Of a stretch of 64,000 nt of DNA, positions 26,566-35,006 are shown in pieces. How positions within the stretch are numbered: position 1 is the stretch's first letter; each line of letters starts with the position of its first letter. A program made the position numbers and the translations under genes. Location of the stretch: contig CAXMRC010000082.1 of assembly GCA_964195945.1 (NCBI GenBank), positions 1-64,000 on the forward strand. Reading direction: 5' to 3'. The notes beneath the pieces are model-generated. The model did not search any database, was not told where the DNA came from, and saw only the letters and a program-made list of their open reading frames with translations. The stretch comes from JAAETI01 sp964195945 (lineage in GTDB: Bacteria > Actinomycetota > Acidimicrobiia > Spongiisociales > UBA5794).

Positions 26566-27768
26566 ATGACGTCCACGCCAGAACTCATCGCCAGCGAGAG
26601 GCGGCTGGGAGCGCACAACTACAAACCTCTTGATGTAGTGCTCGCCAAAGGCAAAGGTGTTTGGGTTTGGGACATTGAAGGCAACAAATATCTCGATTGT
26701 CTCGCAGCATATTCGGCCGTCAACCAAGGGCATTGCCACCCCGAGATCATGCAAGCGATGGTCGATCAGGCCTCACGTCTAACACTTACGTCACGCGCCT
26801 TCCGCAACGACCAGCTCGCCCTTCTGTACGAGGACCTCGCCGAACTGACCGGCAGTCACAAGATTCTGCCGATGAACAGCGGAGCTGAGGCTGTCGAGTC
26901 GGCGATCAAGGCTGTGCGCAAATGGGGATATGAGGTGCGCGGCGTCCCCAAAGATATGGCCGAGATCGTTGTGTGCTCGAACAATTTTCACGGGAGAACA
27001 ATCGGTATCGTCGGATTCAGTACCGACCCGACGGCGCGTAGAGGATTCGGACCATTTGCCCCCGGGTTCAAGGTGGTGCCCTTCGGTGACTTCGATGCGC
27101 TGAAGAAAGCAGTCAATCCGAACACGGTTGCATTCCTCGTCGAGCCTATCCAGGGCGAAGCCGGTGTCATCATCCCTCCCGCCGGGTACTTCAAGAAGGT
27201 CAGGGAATTGTGCACGGAACTCGACATCACCCTGATTCTCGACGAGATCCAGACAGGGCTCGGCCGCACCGGCAAGCTGCTCGCCGAGGAGCACGAAGGC
27301 ATCGAAGCCGACGTGACGTTGATCGGCAAGGCTCTGTCGGGTGGGTTCTACCCGGTCTCCGCAGTACTTTCGAATGTGGAGGTCCTTGGGGTCCTGAAGC
27401 CTGGGGAACATGGCAGCACATTTGGAGGCAATCCGCTGGCGGCGGCCGTAGCTCGCCGGGCGCTGCAGGTGTTGGTCGAGGAGGGCATGATCGAGAACTC
27501 AGCCCGTCTTGGTGCCTACTTCCTTGAACAGCTGCAGCGCATCGACTCTGTCATCGTCAAGGAAGTTCGCGGCCGCGGTCTGATGCTCGCCATCGAGCTC
27601 CATCCTGAGGCCGGCGGAGCTCGTCCGCTCATTGACGCCCTCAAGGATCGCGGGTTACTTGCAAAGGACACCCACGAGCACACGCTGCGAATCGCCCCTC
27701 CGCTGGTTATAACGAAGGACGAAGTCGACTGGGCGTTGCAGCAGCTCGAGGCAGTCCTGACGGCTTAG
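26566..27768 (+). CDS. rocD: Ornithine-oxo-acid transaminase
   Basis: This 400-aa class III PLP aminotransferase matches ornithine delta-aminotransferase (ornithine plus 2-oxoglutarate to glutamate semialdehyde plus glutamate). The N-terminus has LGAHNYKPLDVVLAKGKGVWVWD, followed by LPMNSGAEAVESAIKA, NNFHGRTIGIVGFS, LVEPIQGEAGVI, LDEIQTGLGRTG and the PLP-lysine in GKALSGGFYPVSAVL. The N-terminal NYKPL stretch is distinctive of RocD rather than ArgD. ATG 26566 has a perfect AGGAGG five bases upstream. No arginase is nearby. Confidence 0.93.
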   Translation: MTSTPELIASERRLGAHNYKPLDVVLAKGKGVWVWDIEGNKYLDCLAAYSAVNQGHCHPEIMQAMVDQASRLTLTSRAFRNDQLALLYEDLAELTGSHKILPMNSGAEAVESAIKAVRKWGYEVRGVPKDMAEIVVCSNNFHGRTIGIVGFSTDPTARRGFGPFAPGFKVVPFGDFDALKKAVNPNTVAFLVEPIQGEAGVIIPPAGYFKKVRELCTELDITLILDEIQTGLGRTGKLLAEEHEGIEADVTLIGKALSGGFYPVSAVLSNVEVLGVLKPGEHGSTFGGNPLAAAVARRALQVLVEEGMIENSARLGAYFLEQLQRIDSVIVKEVRGRGLMLAIELHPEAGGARPLIDALKDRGLLAKDTHEHTLRIAPPLVITKDEVDWALQQLEAVLTA

Positions 27769-27784
27769 CCAGAGATCCTAGGGA

Positions 27785-27813
27785 TTGACTTCGCTAGACA
27801 CTCTGTCTAACAT
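27785..27813 (+). promoter_or_regulatory. Promoter with embedded palindromic operator for the drug-type ABC/TetR operon
   Basis: -35 TTGACT (27785-27790), a 17-bp spacer and -10 TAACAT (27808-27813) form a good promoter. The perfect palindrome TAGACA-CTC-TGTCTA occupies 27795-27809, filling the spacer. This is a textbook position for a repressor such as the TetR encoded at the end of the operon. Confidence 0.65.
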
Positions 27814-27849
27814 TTCTGGACATAACGTCCATTTGTCTGAGGAGCCGCT

Positions 27850-28836
27850 GTGATTGCAGATTCCACATTGACCAAACTCAAGCCCGTCATCCAAGCCACA
27901 GGGCTCCACAAGAGCTACGGCGACACCGTCGCGGTGCGAGATCTCAGCTTTTCAGTTGAGGCCGGCAAGATCATCGGTCTTCTCGGGCCAAATGGGGCGG
28001 GTAAAACCACAACGATCAACATGTTGACAACCCTCACCACGATCGATCAGGGTTCCGCTGCGGTGGCCGGGTTCGATGTCGCCTCATCCCCGCATGCCGT
28101 TCGGCAGCTCATCGGACTGGCCGGCCAGTCGGCCGCGGTTGACGAGAAATTGACCGCCCGCGAAAACCTGCGCTTGTTCGGTCGTTTCTACAAGATACCC
28201 AAGGACATCCTCCAAGATCGCATCGAAGAACTCATCAACGAGTTCCGCATGGCCGAATACGCCGACCGACCAGCTGAGACATACAGTGGCGGGCAACGAC
28301 GGCGGCTGGATGTCGTCGCTGCGCTCGTCGCCAATCCACCGGCGCTCTTCCTCGACGAGCCGACCACCGGACTTGACCCACGCAGCCGTGCAGACATCTG
28401 GGACGCCATCACCAATCTGGCCGCAGCGGGGACAGCCATCGTTCTTACCACTCAGTACCTCGAAGAGGCCGACAGGCTGGCCGACGAGATTCTGTTGATA
28501 GACCAGGGAACGGCGGTTGCCCGCGGTACACCGGAGAGCCTCAAGCGTGGACTCGAGAGCGATGTGCTCGACGTCCATTTCCCATCAGAGGAGGAGCTCG
28601 AGAGAGCACTCGGTGTCATAGGTGCGACATCGATCTCCACCATCGACCGCGAGTCCGGCCTGATCCAAATCCCCGTCAAGAGCAGCGCACGCAGCTCCCT
28701 CGACATCCTGCGCAAGCTTGACGACGCCGACGTTGACCTCGTGGATTTCCAGCTGCGTAGGCCAACCCTGGATGATGTCTTCCTCGCCTTCACCGAGGAC
28801 GCCGCACCGCCCCAAGCCGAAGGAGCGCAGCAATGA
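27850..28836 (+). CDS. ABC transporter ATP-binding protein (DrrA-type drug exporter)
   Basis: The 328-aa ATPase pairs with the permease encoded next. Walker A is GPNGAGKTT at about residue 48, signature YSGGQRRRLDVVAAL, Walker B ALFLDEPTTGLD. A C-terminal extension of about 90 residues ends in RRPTLDDVFLAFT, typical of the DrrA/daunorubicin-resistance branch. The GTG start follows GAGGAG. The stop overlaps the permease ATG. Drug efflux is inferred from family and TetR control; the substrate is unknown. Confidence 0.92.
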   Translation: MIADSTLTKLKPVIQATGLHKSYGDTVAVRDLSFSVEAGKIIGLLGPNGAGKTTTINMLTTLTTIDQGSAAVAGFDVASSPHAVRQLIGLAGQSAAVDEKLTARENLRLFGRFYKIPKDILQDRIEELINEFRMAEYADRPAETYSGGQRRRLDVVAALVANPPALFLDEPTTGLDPRSRADIWDAITNLAAAGTAIVLTTQYLEEADRLADEILLIDQGTAVARGTPESLKRGLESDVLDVHFPSEEELERALGVIGATSISTIDRESGLIQIPVKSSARSSLDILRKLDDADVDLVDFQLRRPTLDDVFLAFTEDAAPPQAEGAQQ

Positions 28837-29657
28837 CGACCGCCACCACACCGCGATTCGGAACCGAAAACGTGACGGCCCATCCCTCGGTTGCGGAACG
28901 GATCAAAGCGACGGCAGCCGACACGAAGACCGTTGCCTGGCGAGACACGATCCGCACCGCACGACAGCCCGAAATGCTGTCGTTCGCAGTCATCATGGGC
29001 GTCTTTTTTCTAGTGCTCTTCAATTATGTGTTCGGAGGGGCGATCGGTGCGGGAGCCAACGTCGATTACATCCAGTTTCTCGTCCCCGGTGTGCTCGTCA
29101 TCACAGCGCTCCAAGGAGCGCAACAGACCGGCACGGGGCTGGCGACCGACATCTCTCAAGGTGTAACCAGCCGCTTCCGCTCCCTCCCCATCAGCCAGGG
29201 AGCCATCATCTCTGGCCGAACTCTTGCAGATGCAATGCGCAACCTGATTGGCCTTGTATTGGTTGCGATCGTTGGCATGCTCATGGGGTTCCGCTTCAGT
29301 TCCCTTGGTGGAGCGATTGCCGCGGTACTCCTCGCAGTCGCCACAGGATATGGGTTCTCATGGCTGGGAGCCGCCATTGCAGCGAAGGTACAAAGCCCCG
29401 AAATGGTCGGCATGCTATCGATGTTCTGGCTATTCCCGCTGATGCTGGCAAGCAGCGCGTTCGCTCCAACGTCATCGATGCCAGGGTGGCTGCAGGGGTT
29501 CGCCGAGAACCAGCCTGTTTCGGTCGCGACAGATGCCATCCGGGGGCTCGTCTCAGGAACCGCGGTATCCGGCGACGTCCTCTATGCCCTCGGCTGGGTT
29601 GCGGTCATGCTGATCGTATTCGTTCCCGTCGCCTCGCGTCTGTACGCCAAGACATGA
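28833..29657 (+). CDS. ABC-2 type permease (DrrB-like)
   Basis: The 274-aa membrane protein has about six transmembrane segments and an ABC-2 fold. Visible features are the early FFLVLFNYVFGGAIG segment, VDYIQFLVPGVLVITALQGAQQTG and RFRSLPISQGAIISGRTLADA, the typical cytoplasmic loop that contacts the ATPase. It forms the channel with the preceding ATPase. It overlaps its neighbours on both sides by 4 bp (ATGA), so the three genes make one operon. Confidence 0.92.
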   Translation: MTTATTPRFGTENVTAHPSVAERIKATAADTKTVAWRDTIRTARQPEMLSFAVIMGVFFLVLFNYVFGGAIGAGANVDYIQFLVPGVLVITALQGAQQTGTGLATDISQGVTSRFRSLPISQGAIISGRTLADAMRNLIGLVLVAIVGMLMGFRFSSLGGAIAAVLLAVATGYGFSWLGAAIAAKVQSPEMVGMLSMFWLFPLMLASSAFAPTSSMPGWLQGFAENQPVSVATDAIRGLVSGTAVSGDVLYALGWVAVMLIVFVPVASRLYAKT

Positions 29658-30205
29658 CCGACGCACCCGCCGCCCGCATCATTCACGCCGCCCTTGGCCT
29701 AATCGTCGAGCATGGCATCGGTGGCGTAACCATGTCGGCGGTCGCTCGCCAGGCGGGCGTTGCTCGCCAGACCCTCTACAACCACTACCCCGACATCGAG
29801 AGCATCGTCTATGCCGCCGTGGATGCTCATCAACGCGAGAGCCTCGACCAGCTATCAGAGCTCATACGAACAGTCGATTCTCCGTCGGGACGGCTAGAGC
29901 ATCTCGTGAGGCATACCGCCGCAGTGGCCGCTCACAGCCATCCCAACTTCAAGCACGGCTTTTCGTCAAAGCACCAGGAGCTCCTCGCCCAATACGATCG
30001 GGGGTTCCGCACACTTGTTGAAGCTGCCCTGCGGGATGGCGTGAAGACCAGAGAGTTCCGGGCGGACATCGACCCGCGACCCGATGCAGTCTTGCTACAA
30101 CGGATGATCGAAGGAGCCGGCGAACTCGTGAGCAATGATCCGGACAACGGTGCGGCAACGGTCACGACGGCAGTTAAGACCGTGCTGGCGGCAGTGCGGA
30201 CGTAG
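29654..30205 (+). CDS. TetR family transcriptional regulator
   Basis: This 183-aa regulator has the N-terminal TetR helix-turn-helix (ARIIHAALGLIVEHGIGGVT then VARQAGVARQTLYNHYPDIE). A divergent ligand-binding domain follows. It is translated from an ATG overlapping the permease stop and is the last gene of the ABC operon, so it likely represses that operon through the palindrome at 27795-27809 and senses the exported compound. The frame is open far upstream, but only the overlap start gives a TetR N-terminus. Confidence 0.9.
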   Translation: MTDAPAARIIHAALGLIVEHGIGGVTMSAVARQAGVARQTLYNHYPDIESIVYAAVDAHQRESLDQLSELIRTVDSPSGRLEHLVRHTAAVAAHSHPNFKHGFSSKHQELLAQYDRGFRTLVEAALRDGVKTREFRADIDPRPDAVLLQRMIEGAGELVSNDPDNGAATVTTAVKTVLAAVRT

Positions 30206-30227
30206 TAGTGAACTGGCCTGGACCGAT

Positions 30228-32894
30228 CTACGGCACCGAACGCAGCCGACGATCGCGGTACCCATGGGCCATGGCGTCCAAATCGAAGATGGCCTCACCA
30301 GCTGCTTGCCGCTCCACTAGCTGACGGGCTTGCGCCAACGGAAGAGGCTTGGCGAAATAGAAGCCTTGCCCCGTATCGCAACCGAGCTCGCGAAGCCGTT
30401 CGAGCTGTTCCTTGGTCTCAATGCCCTCGACGATGGTCTGCAGCCCGAGGGCTTGCGCCAGCCCGACCATGGTCCCGATGAATGGTGATGAATCATCTTC
30501 TTCGTCCGTGATGCCTTGTACAAAGACCTGGTCGATCTTCAACACATCCATCTTGAGCTTGTGCAGCGACGCCAGCGACGAGTACCCGGTACCGAAGTCG
30601 TCGATGGCCAGCGGAGTCCCAAGACTACGTAGCTCCTCGAGGCGTTCCGGTGCTGCGTTCATCATCGCCGTTTCCGTGATCTCCAGCGTCAGGAAAACAG
30701 GGTCAAACTCCATTTCCGCCAACACCCTTTTCACCTCATCGACGATGGATGCGTCATCAAGCTGACGTGCGGAAAGATTCACCGTAACTTTGAATTCACC
30801 TGGTTCGGGAGAAAGTACCTTGAGCCAATCCCGACACTTCCTGGCGGCTTCCCATAGGACCCATCGACCAATGTCGTGAATAAGACCGGTTTCCTCCGCG
30901 AACGGAATGAACGAAGAGGGATTCTGCCAGCCCTTCAACGAGTGTTGCCAACGAACCAATGCTTCAAAGCCAACCAATGAGCCATCGGCGAGATTGACGA
31001 TCGGTTGGTACAACAACCGCAGCTCTTGCCGTGCAATGGCTGCCTCGAGATCGGCACGCAGCTTCAACTGCGCCACCGCTTCAGCGTGCATGCTGGATTC
31101 AAAGAGTCGGAACGTGCCCTTGCCGTCGCTCTTTGCCGCATACATAGCTGCGTCGGCGTTACGCATCACCTGGCTGGTGGTGTCCCCGTGCCGACCGAAG
31201 GCAACTCCGATACTGACATTGGCCTGGACGGTGCGCCCCCCGATACGAAGAGGGCCCTCAAACGCCGAAAGGATCTTCTGTGCGGCCGAGGTTGCATGCT
31301 GGACACCGTCGAGATCCTCGATCAGAATACCGAATTCGTCGCCACCGAGACGGGCGATCGTATCCTCAGGGCTGCACTCTTCACGCAGGAGATTGCTGGC
31401 AGCCAACAGCAACTCATCGCCTGCCCCATGGCCGAGACTGTCGTTGATGTTCTTGAAGTCGTCGAGGTCGAGGAAGAGCACGGCGACGCTTCCGCTGGTG
31501 CGGCGTGTCATCTGCAGGGCGTGGAATACACTTTCGGTAAACAGCGAACGATTGGCGAGTCCGGTCAGGCCGTCATGCAGCGACTGGTGGGCCAACTCCG
31601 CTTTGAGTTCGGTGAGCTCAGCGAGGGAGTCCTCCATCCGGCCATTGTCCACGGCGACCCCTACCTGACCAGCTAGGGCAGTCAGCAGCTTCAGATCAGC
31701 TCCCGAAAATAGCGCAGCATCGTTGAGCGGATTGGCAACGACGATGATGCCGGTCTGCTCGATACCGATCCGGATCGGCGCCACCATCGCCGCGGTAATA
31801 GGCAACCGACGGTCTCCGGCCGAAGATGCCAGCGAACCAGAACGATCAATAACAAAAGCGGTATCGCTGTCAGCAGCCTGATTCCAGACCATCCGCCAGC
31901 GGTCGAGATCCACAGGGTCCATCGCCTGTTTGTGATCGTCGGGACCAACGATGGTCCGGAATCCTTTGCGCTCGCCACCGAGTTCCAAGACGATTTCGCA
32001 GAACTCGGACTCGAACATTTCACGGGCGTGACCGGCGGCGGCGGTAAGCGACATCTCGAGCTGGGGAGACGCATGCAGATCGCGGGTCGCTTCGTACAGC
32101 GCCTTCAAGCGAACTCTCTCATGCCGGGAAGCGGCATAGGCTCGAAACCCCGCAAACAGCGCCAACCCGGGAATCACCGCGAATACGGCGGCCCGTGGAG
32201 CTTCGAGCACCGCCTCTGCGATCAGCATTCCCAGACCGGCGTTGACGACTGTGACAAAAGCACCGAATCCGTAGGCTTCGAGGCTCTCGCTGAGCGGCGA
32301 TTCGATTCCTTGAATCCAACTCGACAGCGAGAAAAGCCAGTGACCAGCCACATGGGCCGCAACGACGGCGGCCACTACGACGAGCCAACCCGTCGGGTTG
32401 AAGACGTCGCCCTCGGGTGCGGCGAGAGCAAACACGGTTATCGCAACGGAGCCTTCGAGCAAACGTCTACCGACAAGAAGAACGAGCATCACGAGCGGCT
32501 CACGGCGCCGACTTCCTGCGAAGACCACAGTCGCCATCGACAAAGCGGCTAGCAGTTCAACCGGCGCCAGGGCAAGCAATCCCACCACCAACGGAACCGC
32601 TCCCATGGTGAACGTGTGCACCCTGCCGCCGAAGCGCATATTGATGACAAGCCACTCGGACACGATGAAGGCAAGCAGAAGACCCCACCACGCCAGCGGG
32701 CGCTCAAGGACGACGGTAGCCGACCATTGCCACCAGCCCACCAGACCGGCGACCACGAACCCGGACACTGCAATAAGCCAGATCCACAGGGCAGCACGGC
32801 GCGCTACTCGCCCACGTCTCATTCGGCGTGCAGCTTGCGCAGCCACGCCCAGAGCAGACTTCTTGCTTCTAATGGTCAAGGCACCACCTACCAC
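30228..32894 (-). CDS. Membrane-bound GAF-GGDEF-EAL protein
   Basis: This 888-aa bifunctional cyclic-di-GMP enzyme has about eight transmembrane segments at 35-265, a GAF domain at about 270-430, GGDEF at about 450-610 and EAL at about 630-875. The cyclase site LGGDEFGIL is intact, but the allosteric I-site (RxxD) reads SPED, so product inhibition is probably lost. The phosphodiesterase domain keeps GFEALVRW and IDDFGTGYSS. The GTG start lacks a clear ribosome binding site. The gene is convergent with the TetR gene, 22 bp away. Confidence 0.93.
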   Translation of the reverse strand: MVGGALTIRSKKSALGVAAQAARRMRRGRVARRAALWIWLIAVSGFVVAGLVGWWQWSATVVLERPLAWWGLLLAFIVSEWLVINMRFGGRVHTFTMGAVPLVVGLLALAPVELLAALSMATVVFAGSRRREPLVMLVLLVGRRLLEGSVAITVFALAAPEGDVFNPTGWLVVVAAVVAAHVAGHWLFSLSSWIQGIESPLSESLEAYGFGAFVTVVNAGLGMLIAEAVLEAPRAAVFAVIPGLALFAGFRAYAASRHERVRLKALYEATRDLHASPQLEMSLTAAAGHAREMFESEFCEIVLELGGERKGFRTIVGPDDHKQAMDPVDLDRWRMVWNQAADSDTAFVIDRSGSLASSAGDRRLPITAAMVAPIRIGIEQTGIIVVANPLNDAALFSGADLKLLTALAGQVGVAVDNGRMEDSLAELTELKAELAHQSLHDGLTGLANRSLFTESVFHALQMTRRTSGSVAVLFLDLDDFKNINDSLGHGAGDELLLAASNLLREECSPEDTIARLGGDEFGILIEDLDGVQHATSAAQKILSAFEGPLRIGGRTVQANVSIGVAFGRHGDTTSQVMRNADAAMYAAKSDGKGTFRLFESSMHAEAVAQLKLRADLEAAIARQELRLLYQPIVNLADGSLVGFEALVRWQHSLKGWQNPSSFIPFAEETGLIHDIGRWVLWEAARKCRDWLKVLSPEPGEFKVTVNLSARQLDDASIVDEVKRVLAEMEFDPVFLTLEITETAMMNAAPERLEELRSLGTPLAIDDFGTGYSSLASLHKLKMDVLKIDQVFVQGITDEEDDSSPFIGTMVGLAQALGLQTIVEGIETKEQLERLRELGCDTGQGFYFAKPLPLAQARQLVERQAAGEAIFDLDAMAHGYRDRRLRSVP

Positions 32895-33113
32895 GCAACA
32901 GATAACTAGTGACGGGTCATCCCATCTTCCTGCAAGGTACTACCAAACGCCGTCAGGTCGCGAGCATATCTGCAAATGATTCGATCGGCCCACTGCTCAG
33001 CCACGGGAGTCAAGCGAACCAGAACTGGCTATACACGCCGCTCACATGGGTAGAACTGGCTTCGTTGGCGCGGGCAGCCCCGTGGGGGTCAACTCGAACA
33101 AGGAATCAGGTCT
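32895..33113. other. Non-coding region upstream of the catabolic operon promoter
   Basis: Between the divergent GGDEF/EAL gene and the promoter at 33114. I see no convincing small gene, RNA or hairpin here; short open frames crossing it lack start signals. Confidence 0.4.
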
Positions 33114-33142
33114 TTGACCAGCTGCATGTGCTGGGCTATTCT
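33114..33142 (+). promoter_or_regulatory. Promoter of the ABC importer/molybdenum hydroxylase cluster
   Basis: -35 TTGACC (33114-33119), a 17-bp spacer and -10 TATTCT (33137-33142). The predicted start of transcription falls inside the first of two repeated operator-like sites. Confidence 0.6.
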
Positions 33143-33173
33143 CGATAATCGATTAGCAACTTCTCGATAATCG
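33139..33173 (+). promoter_or_regulatory. Two direct repeats of a palindromic operator-like site
   Basis: TTCTCGATAATCG occurs at 33139-33151 and again at 33161-33173, exactly 22 bp apart, two helical turns. Each contains the half-sites of TCGAT-A-ATCGA, complete in the first copy. The first overlaps the -10 element. Both fit repressor binding; the GntR regulator at 40909 is the natural candidate. Confidence 0.55.
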
Positions 33174-33189
33174 GAGGAAGTGGACTGCG

Positions 33190-33255
33190 ATGATGCACCG
33201 ACAACCGCGCTTCTCACAGGCATCGGTCAGAAACCACGGGGAGGACCTTCGGTGA
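33190..33255 (+). CDS. Possible 21-residue leader peptide
   Basis: Starting ATGATG at 33190, this short frame begins MMHRQPRFSQ and ends in a TGA overlapping the GTG of the ABC ATPase (GTGA). A GGAGG (33173-33177) lies 12 bases upstream, which is rather far. If real it would couple leader translation to the operon. This may be chance. Confidence 0.25.
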   Translation: MMHRQPRFSQASVRNHGEDLR

Positions 33256-34088
33256 CCCAGACACCAGAGGTCTCGCGGCGTGGAGGAGATGAAACAAGAG
33301 ACGCGTTGATCGTGGTTGACTCGGTAGTGAAGTCCTATCGAGGAAAACGAAGCATCACGCACGCACTCGATACGACCTCTCTCGAGATCGCTCAAGGGGA
33401 GTTCGTGTCAGTCATCGGCCCGAGTGGCTGTGGCAAGTCGACGCTTCTGATGATGATCGCTGGCTTGATTCCGCCTACCGAGGGTCGCATATTCGTCGGG
33501 GGCGAAGAAGTGACCTCGGCCATTGACGACGTGGGGATTGTGTTCCAGGAGGATCTACTTCTTCAGTGGAAGAGCACACTCGACAATGTTCTCATGCAAG
33601 GTGCATTCAGAGATATTTCGCGGGATCAACTTCGCGAACGCGCAGTCGGAATGCTCGAAATGGTCGGGTTGTCAGAGTTCGCGGACTCGTATCCGGATGA
33701 ATTGTCAGGGGGGATGCGACAACGCGCCTCGATTTGCCGAGCATTGGTGCACAACCCTTCCGTCCTTCTGATGGATGAACCCTTTGGTGCCCTGGATGCG
33801 ATGACCCGGGACCAAATGGCTCTCGACATTCAAGGAATGTGGGCGGACACCCAGTCGACAGTCCTATTCATCACGCACAGCATTACCGAAGCCGTGATGC
33901 TGTCGGACAGAGTCCTGGTGTTTGGTCCGCCTCCAGGCAGGCTCGTTGAGGAGGTCGTCGTCGATCTACCCCGTCCCCGTCATCTCTCGGTGCGCGAGGA
34001 TCCCGAGTATGCCGCGTTGGTCGGTCGAATCAGGACTCTTCTCGAAGAAATGGGAGTAATTCGTGACTACACGACAGCCGAAGCCTGA
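33252..34088 (+). CDS. ABC importer ATP-binding protein (SsuB/TauB type)
   Basis: This 278-aa ATPase energises uptake together with the next two genes. Walker A is GPSGCGKSTL, Q-loop VFQEDLLLQWKS, signature LSGGMRQRASICRAL, Walker B VLLMDEPFGALDAMT, then ITHSITEAV. The sequence VFQE...LLQW followed by LDNV is typical of nitrate/sulfonate/taurine-class ATPases. The frame opens at 33180, but GTG 33252 has GGGGAGG seven bases upstream. Its 3' end overlaps the permease by 26 bp. Confidence 0.92.
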   Translation: MTQTPEVSRRGGDETRDALIVVDSVVKSYRGKRSITHALDTTSLEIAQGEFVSVIGPSGCGKSTLLMMIAGLIPPTEGRIFVGGEEVTSAIDDVGIVFQEDLLLQWKSTLDNVLMQGAFRDISRDQLRERAVGMLEMVGLSEFADSYPDELSGGMRQRASICRALVHNPSVLLMDEPFGALDAMTRDQMALDIQGMWADTQSTVLFITHSITEAVMLSDRVLVFGPPPGRLVEEVVVDLPRPRHLSVREDPEYAALVGRIRTLLEEMGVIRDYTTAEA

Positions 34089-34959
34089 TTCAAACGGAGT
34101 CAGCGAACAGGCGGACACTTTGTCGGGACCCCCTACTCCCCGCCCGCGCATAGAGATATTGAACCCTAAGCCCGATCGCCTCAGAATCGTGCGCGAGCTC
34201 TCCTACTACGCAATCCCCGTTCTCCTGATATTTGCCATTTGGTGGCTCGCGATCGAGATCTTCAGCATCAAAGCGTATTTGCTGCCGTACCCCCACGACG
34301 TCCTGGCGACTCTTTGGACCGAACGGGTCCAGTTGCTTCAAGAGGGCTGGGTCACGCTACAGGAAACCCTGTTGGGTTTTGGTCTCGCTGTTGTTGTCGC
34401 CGTCCCCATCGCGATCCTCGTCACATTCTCGAGGATTGCCGAGCGCACCATTTACCCCCTCTTGGTAATCACGCAGGTTGTCCCGAAGGTGGCGATCGCT
34501 CCGCTCCTCATTGTTTGGATGGGGTTTGGGATCTCAGCGAAGATACTCCTGGCCTTCTTGGTGGCCTTCTTCGCCATCGTCGTCAACACGGCAACTGGAT
34601 TGGGCAGCCTGGACATCAAGATGGTCCACCTTGCTAGATCGATGGGCGCATCGACATGGCAGATCTTCGTTCGCTTCCGGCTGCCCAACTCCCTTCCGAT
34701 CTTCTTCGCTGGATTGAAGGTCGGAGTCACACTCGCTCTGATTGGAGCGATTGTGGGCGAATTCGTGGCCTCTGGCCAGGGTCTCGGCTTCCTGACGGTT
34801 GTCGCCATGGGCAGCCTCAAGACCCAGCTCGTGTTTGCGGCGATCATCGCCATGGCGGTCGTCGGTGTTGGAATGTACGCCGCCGTCGAGGCTCTCGAGC
34901 GACTGCTCATCCCATGGAGCCGGACGGGCGCGCGCAGAGGAATGGAGGCATTGAGCTGA
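34063..34959 (+). CDS. ABC importer permease (SsuC/TauC type)
   Basis: The 298-aa inner-membrane permease has a hydrophilic N-terminus of about 45 residues and six transmembrane segments. The BPD-type loop ARSMGASTWQIFVRFRLPNSLP (ATPase contact), ALIGAIVGEFVASGQGLG and the segment LLVITQVVPKVAIAPLLIVW are standard for the nitrate/sulfonate/taurine group. The GTG start, inside the end of the ATPase gene, has GGGAG six bases before it. Confidence 0.93.
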   Translation: MTTRQPKPDSNGVSEQADTLSGPPTPRPRIEILNPKPDRLRIVRELSYYAIPVLLIFAIWWLAIEIFSIKAYLLPYPHDVLATLWTERVQLLQEGWVTLQETLLGFGLAVVVAVPIAILVTFSRIAERTIYPLLVITQVVPKVAIAPLLIVWMGFGISAKILLAFLVAFFAIVVNTATGLGSLDIKMVHLARSMGASTWQIFVRFRLPNSLPIFFAGLKVGVTLALIGAIVGEFVASGQGLGFLTVVAMGSLKTQLVFAAIIAMAVVGVGMYAAVEALERLLIPWSRTGARRGMEALS

Positions 34960-35006
34960 GGACAAAGCATCAATTGCACGAAGCGAGACTCGGAAAAAGA
35001 CTGCCA

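Noticed and set aside
28718..29653. Upstream extension of the tetR frame through the ABC permease
   Set aside because: It runs through the permease in another frame; the TetR N-terminus begins exactly at the ATGA overlap at 29654.
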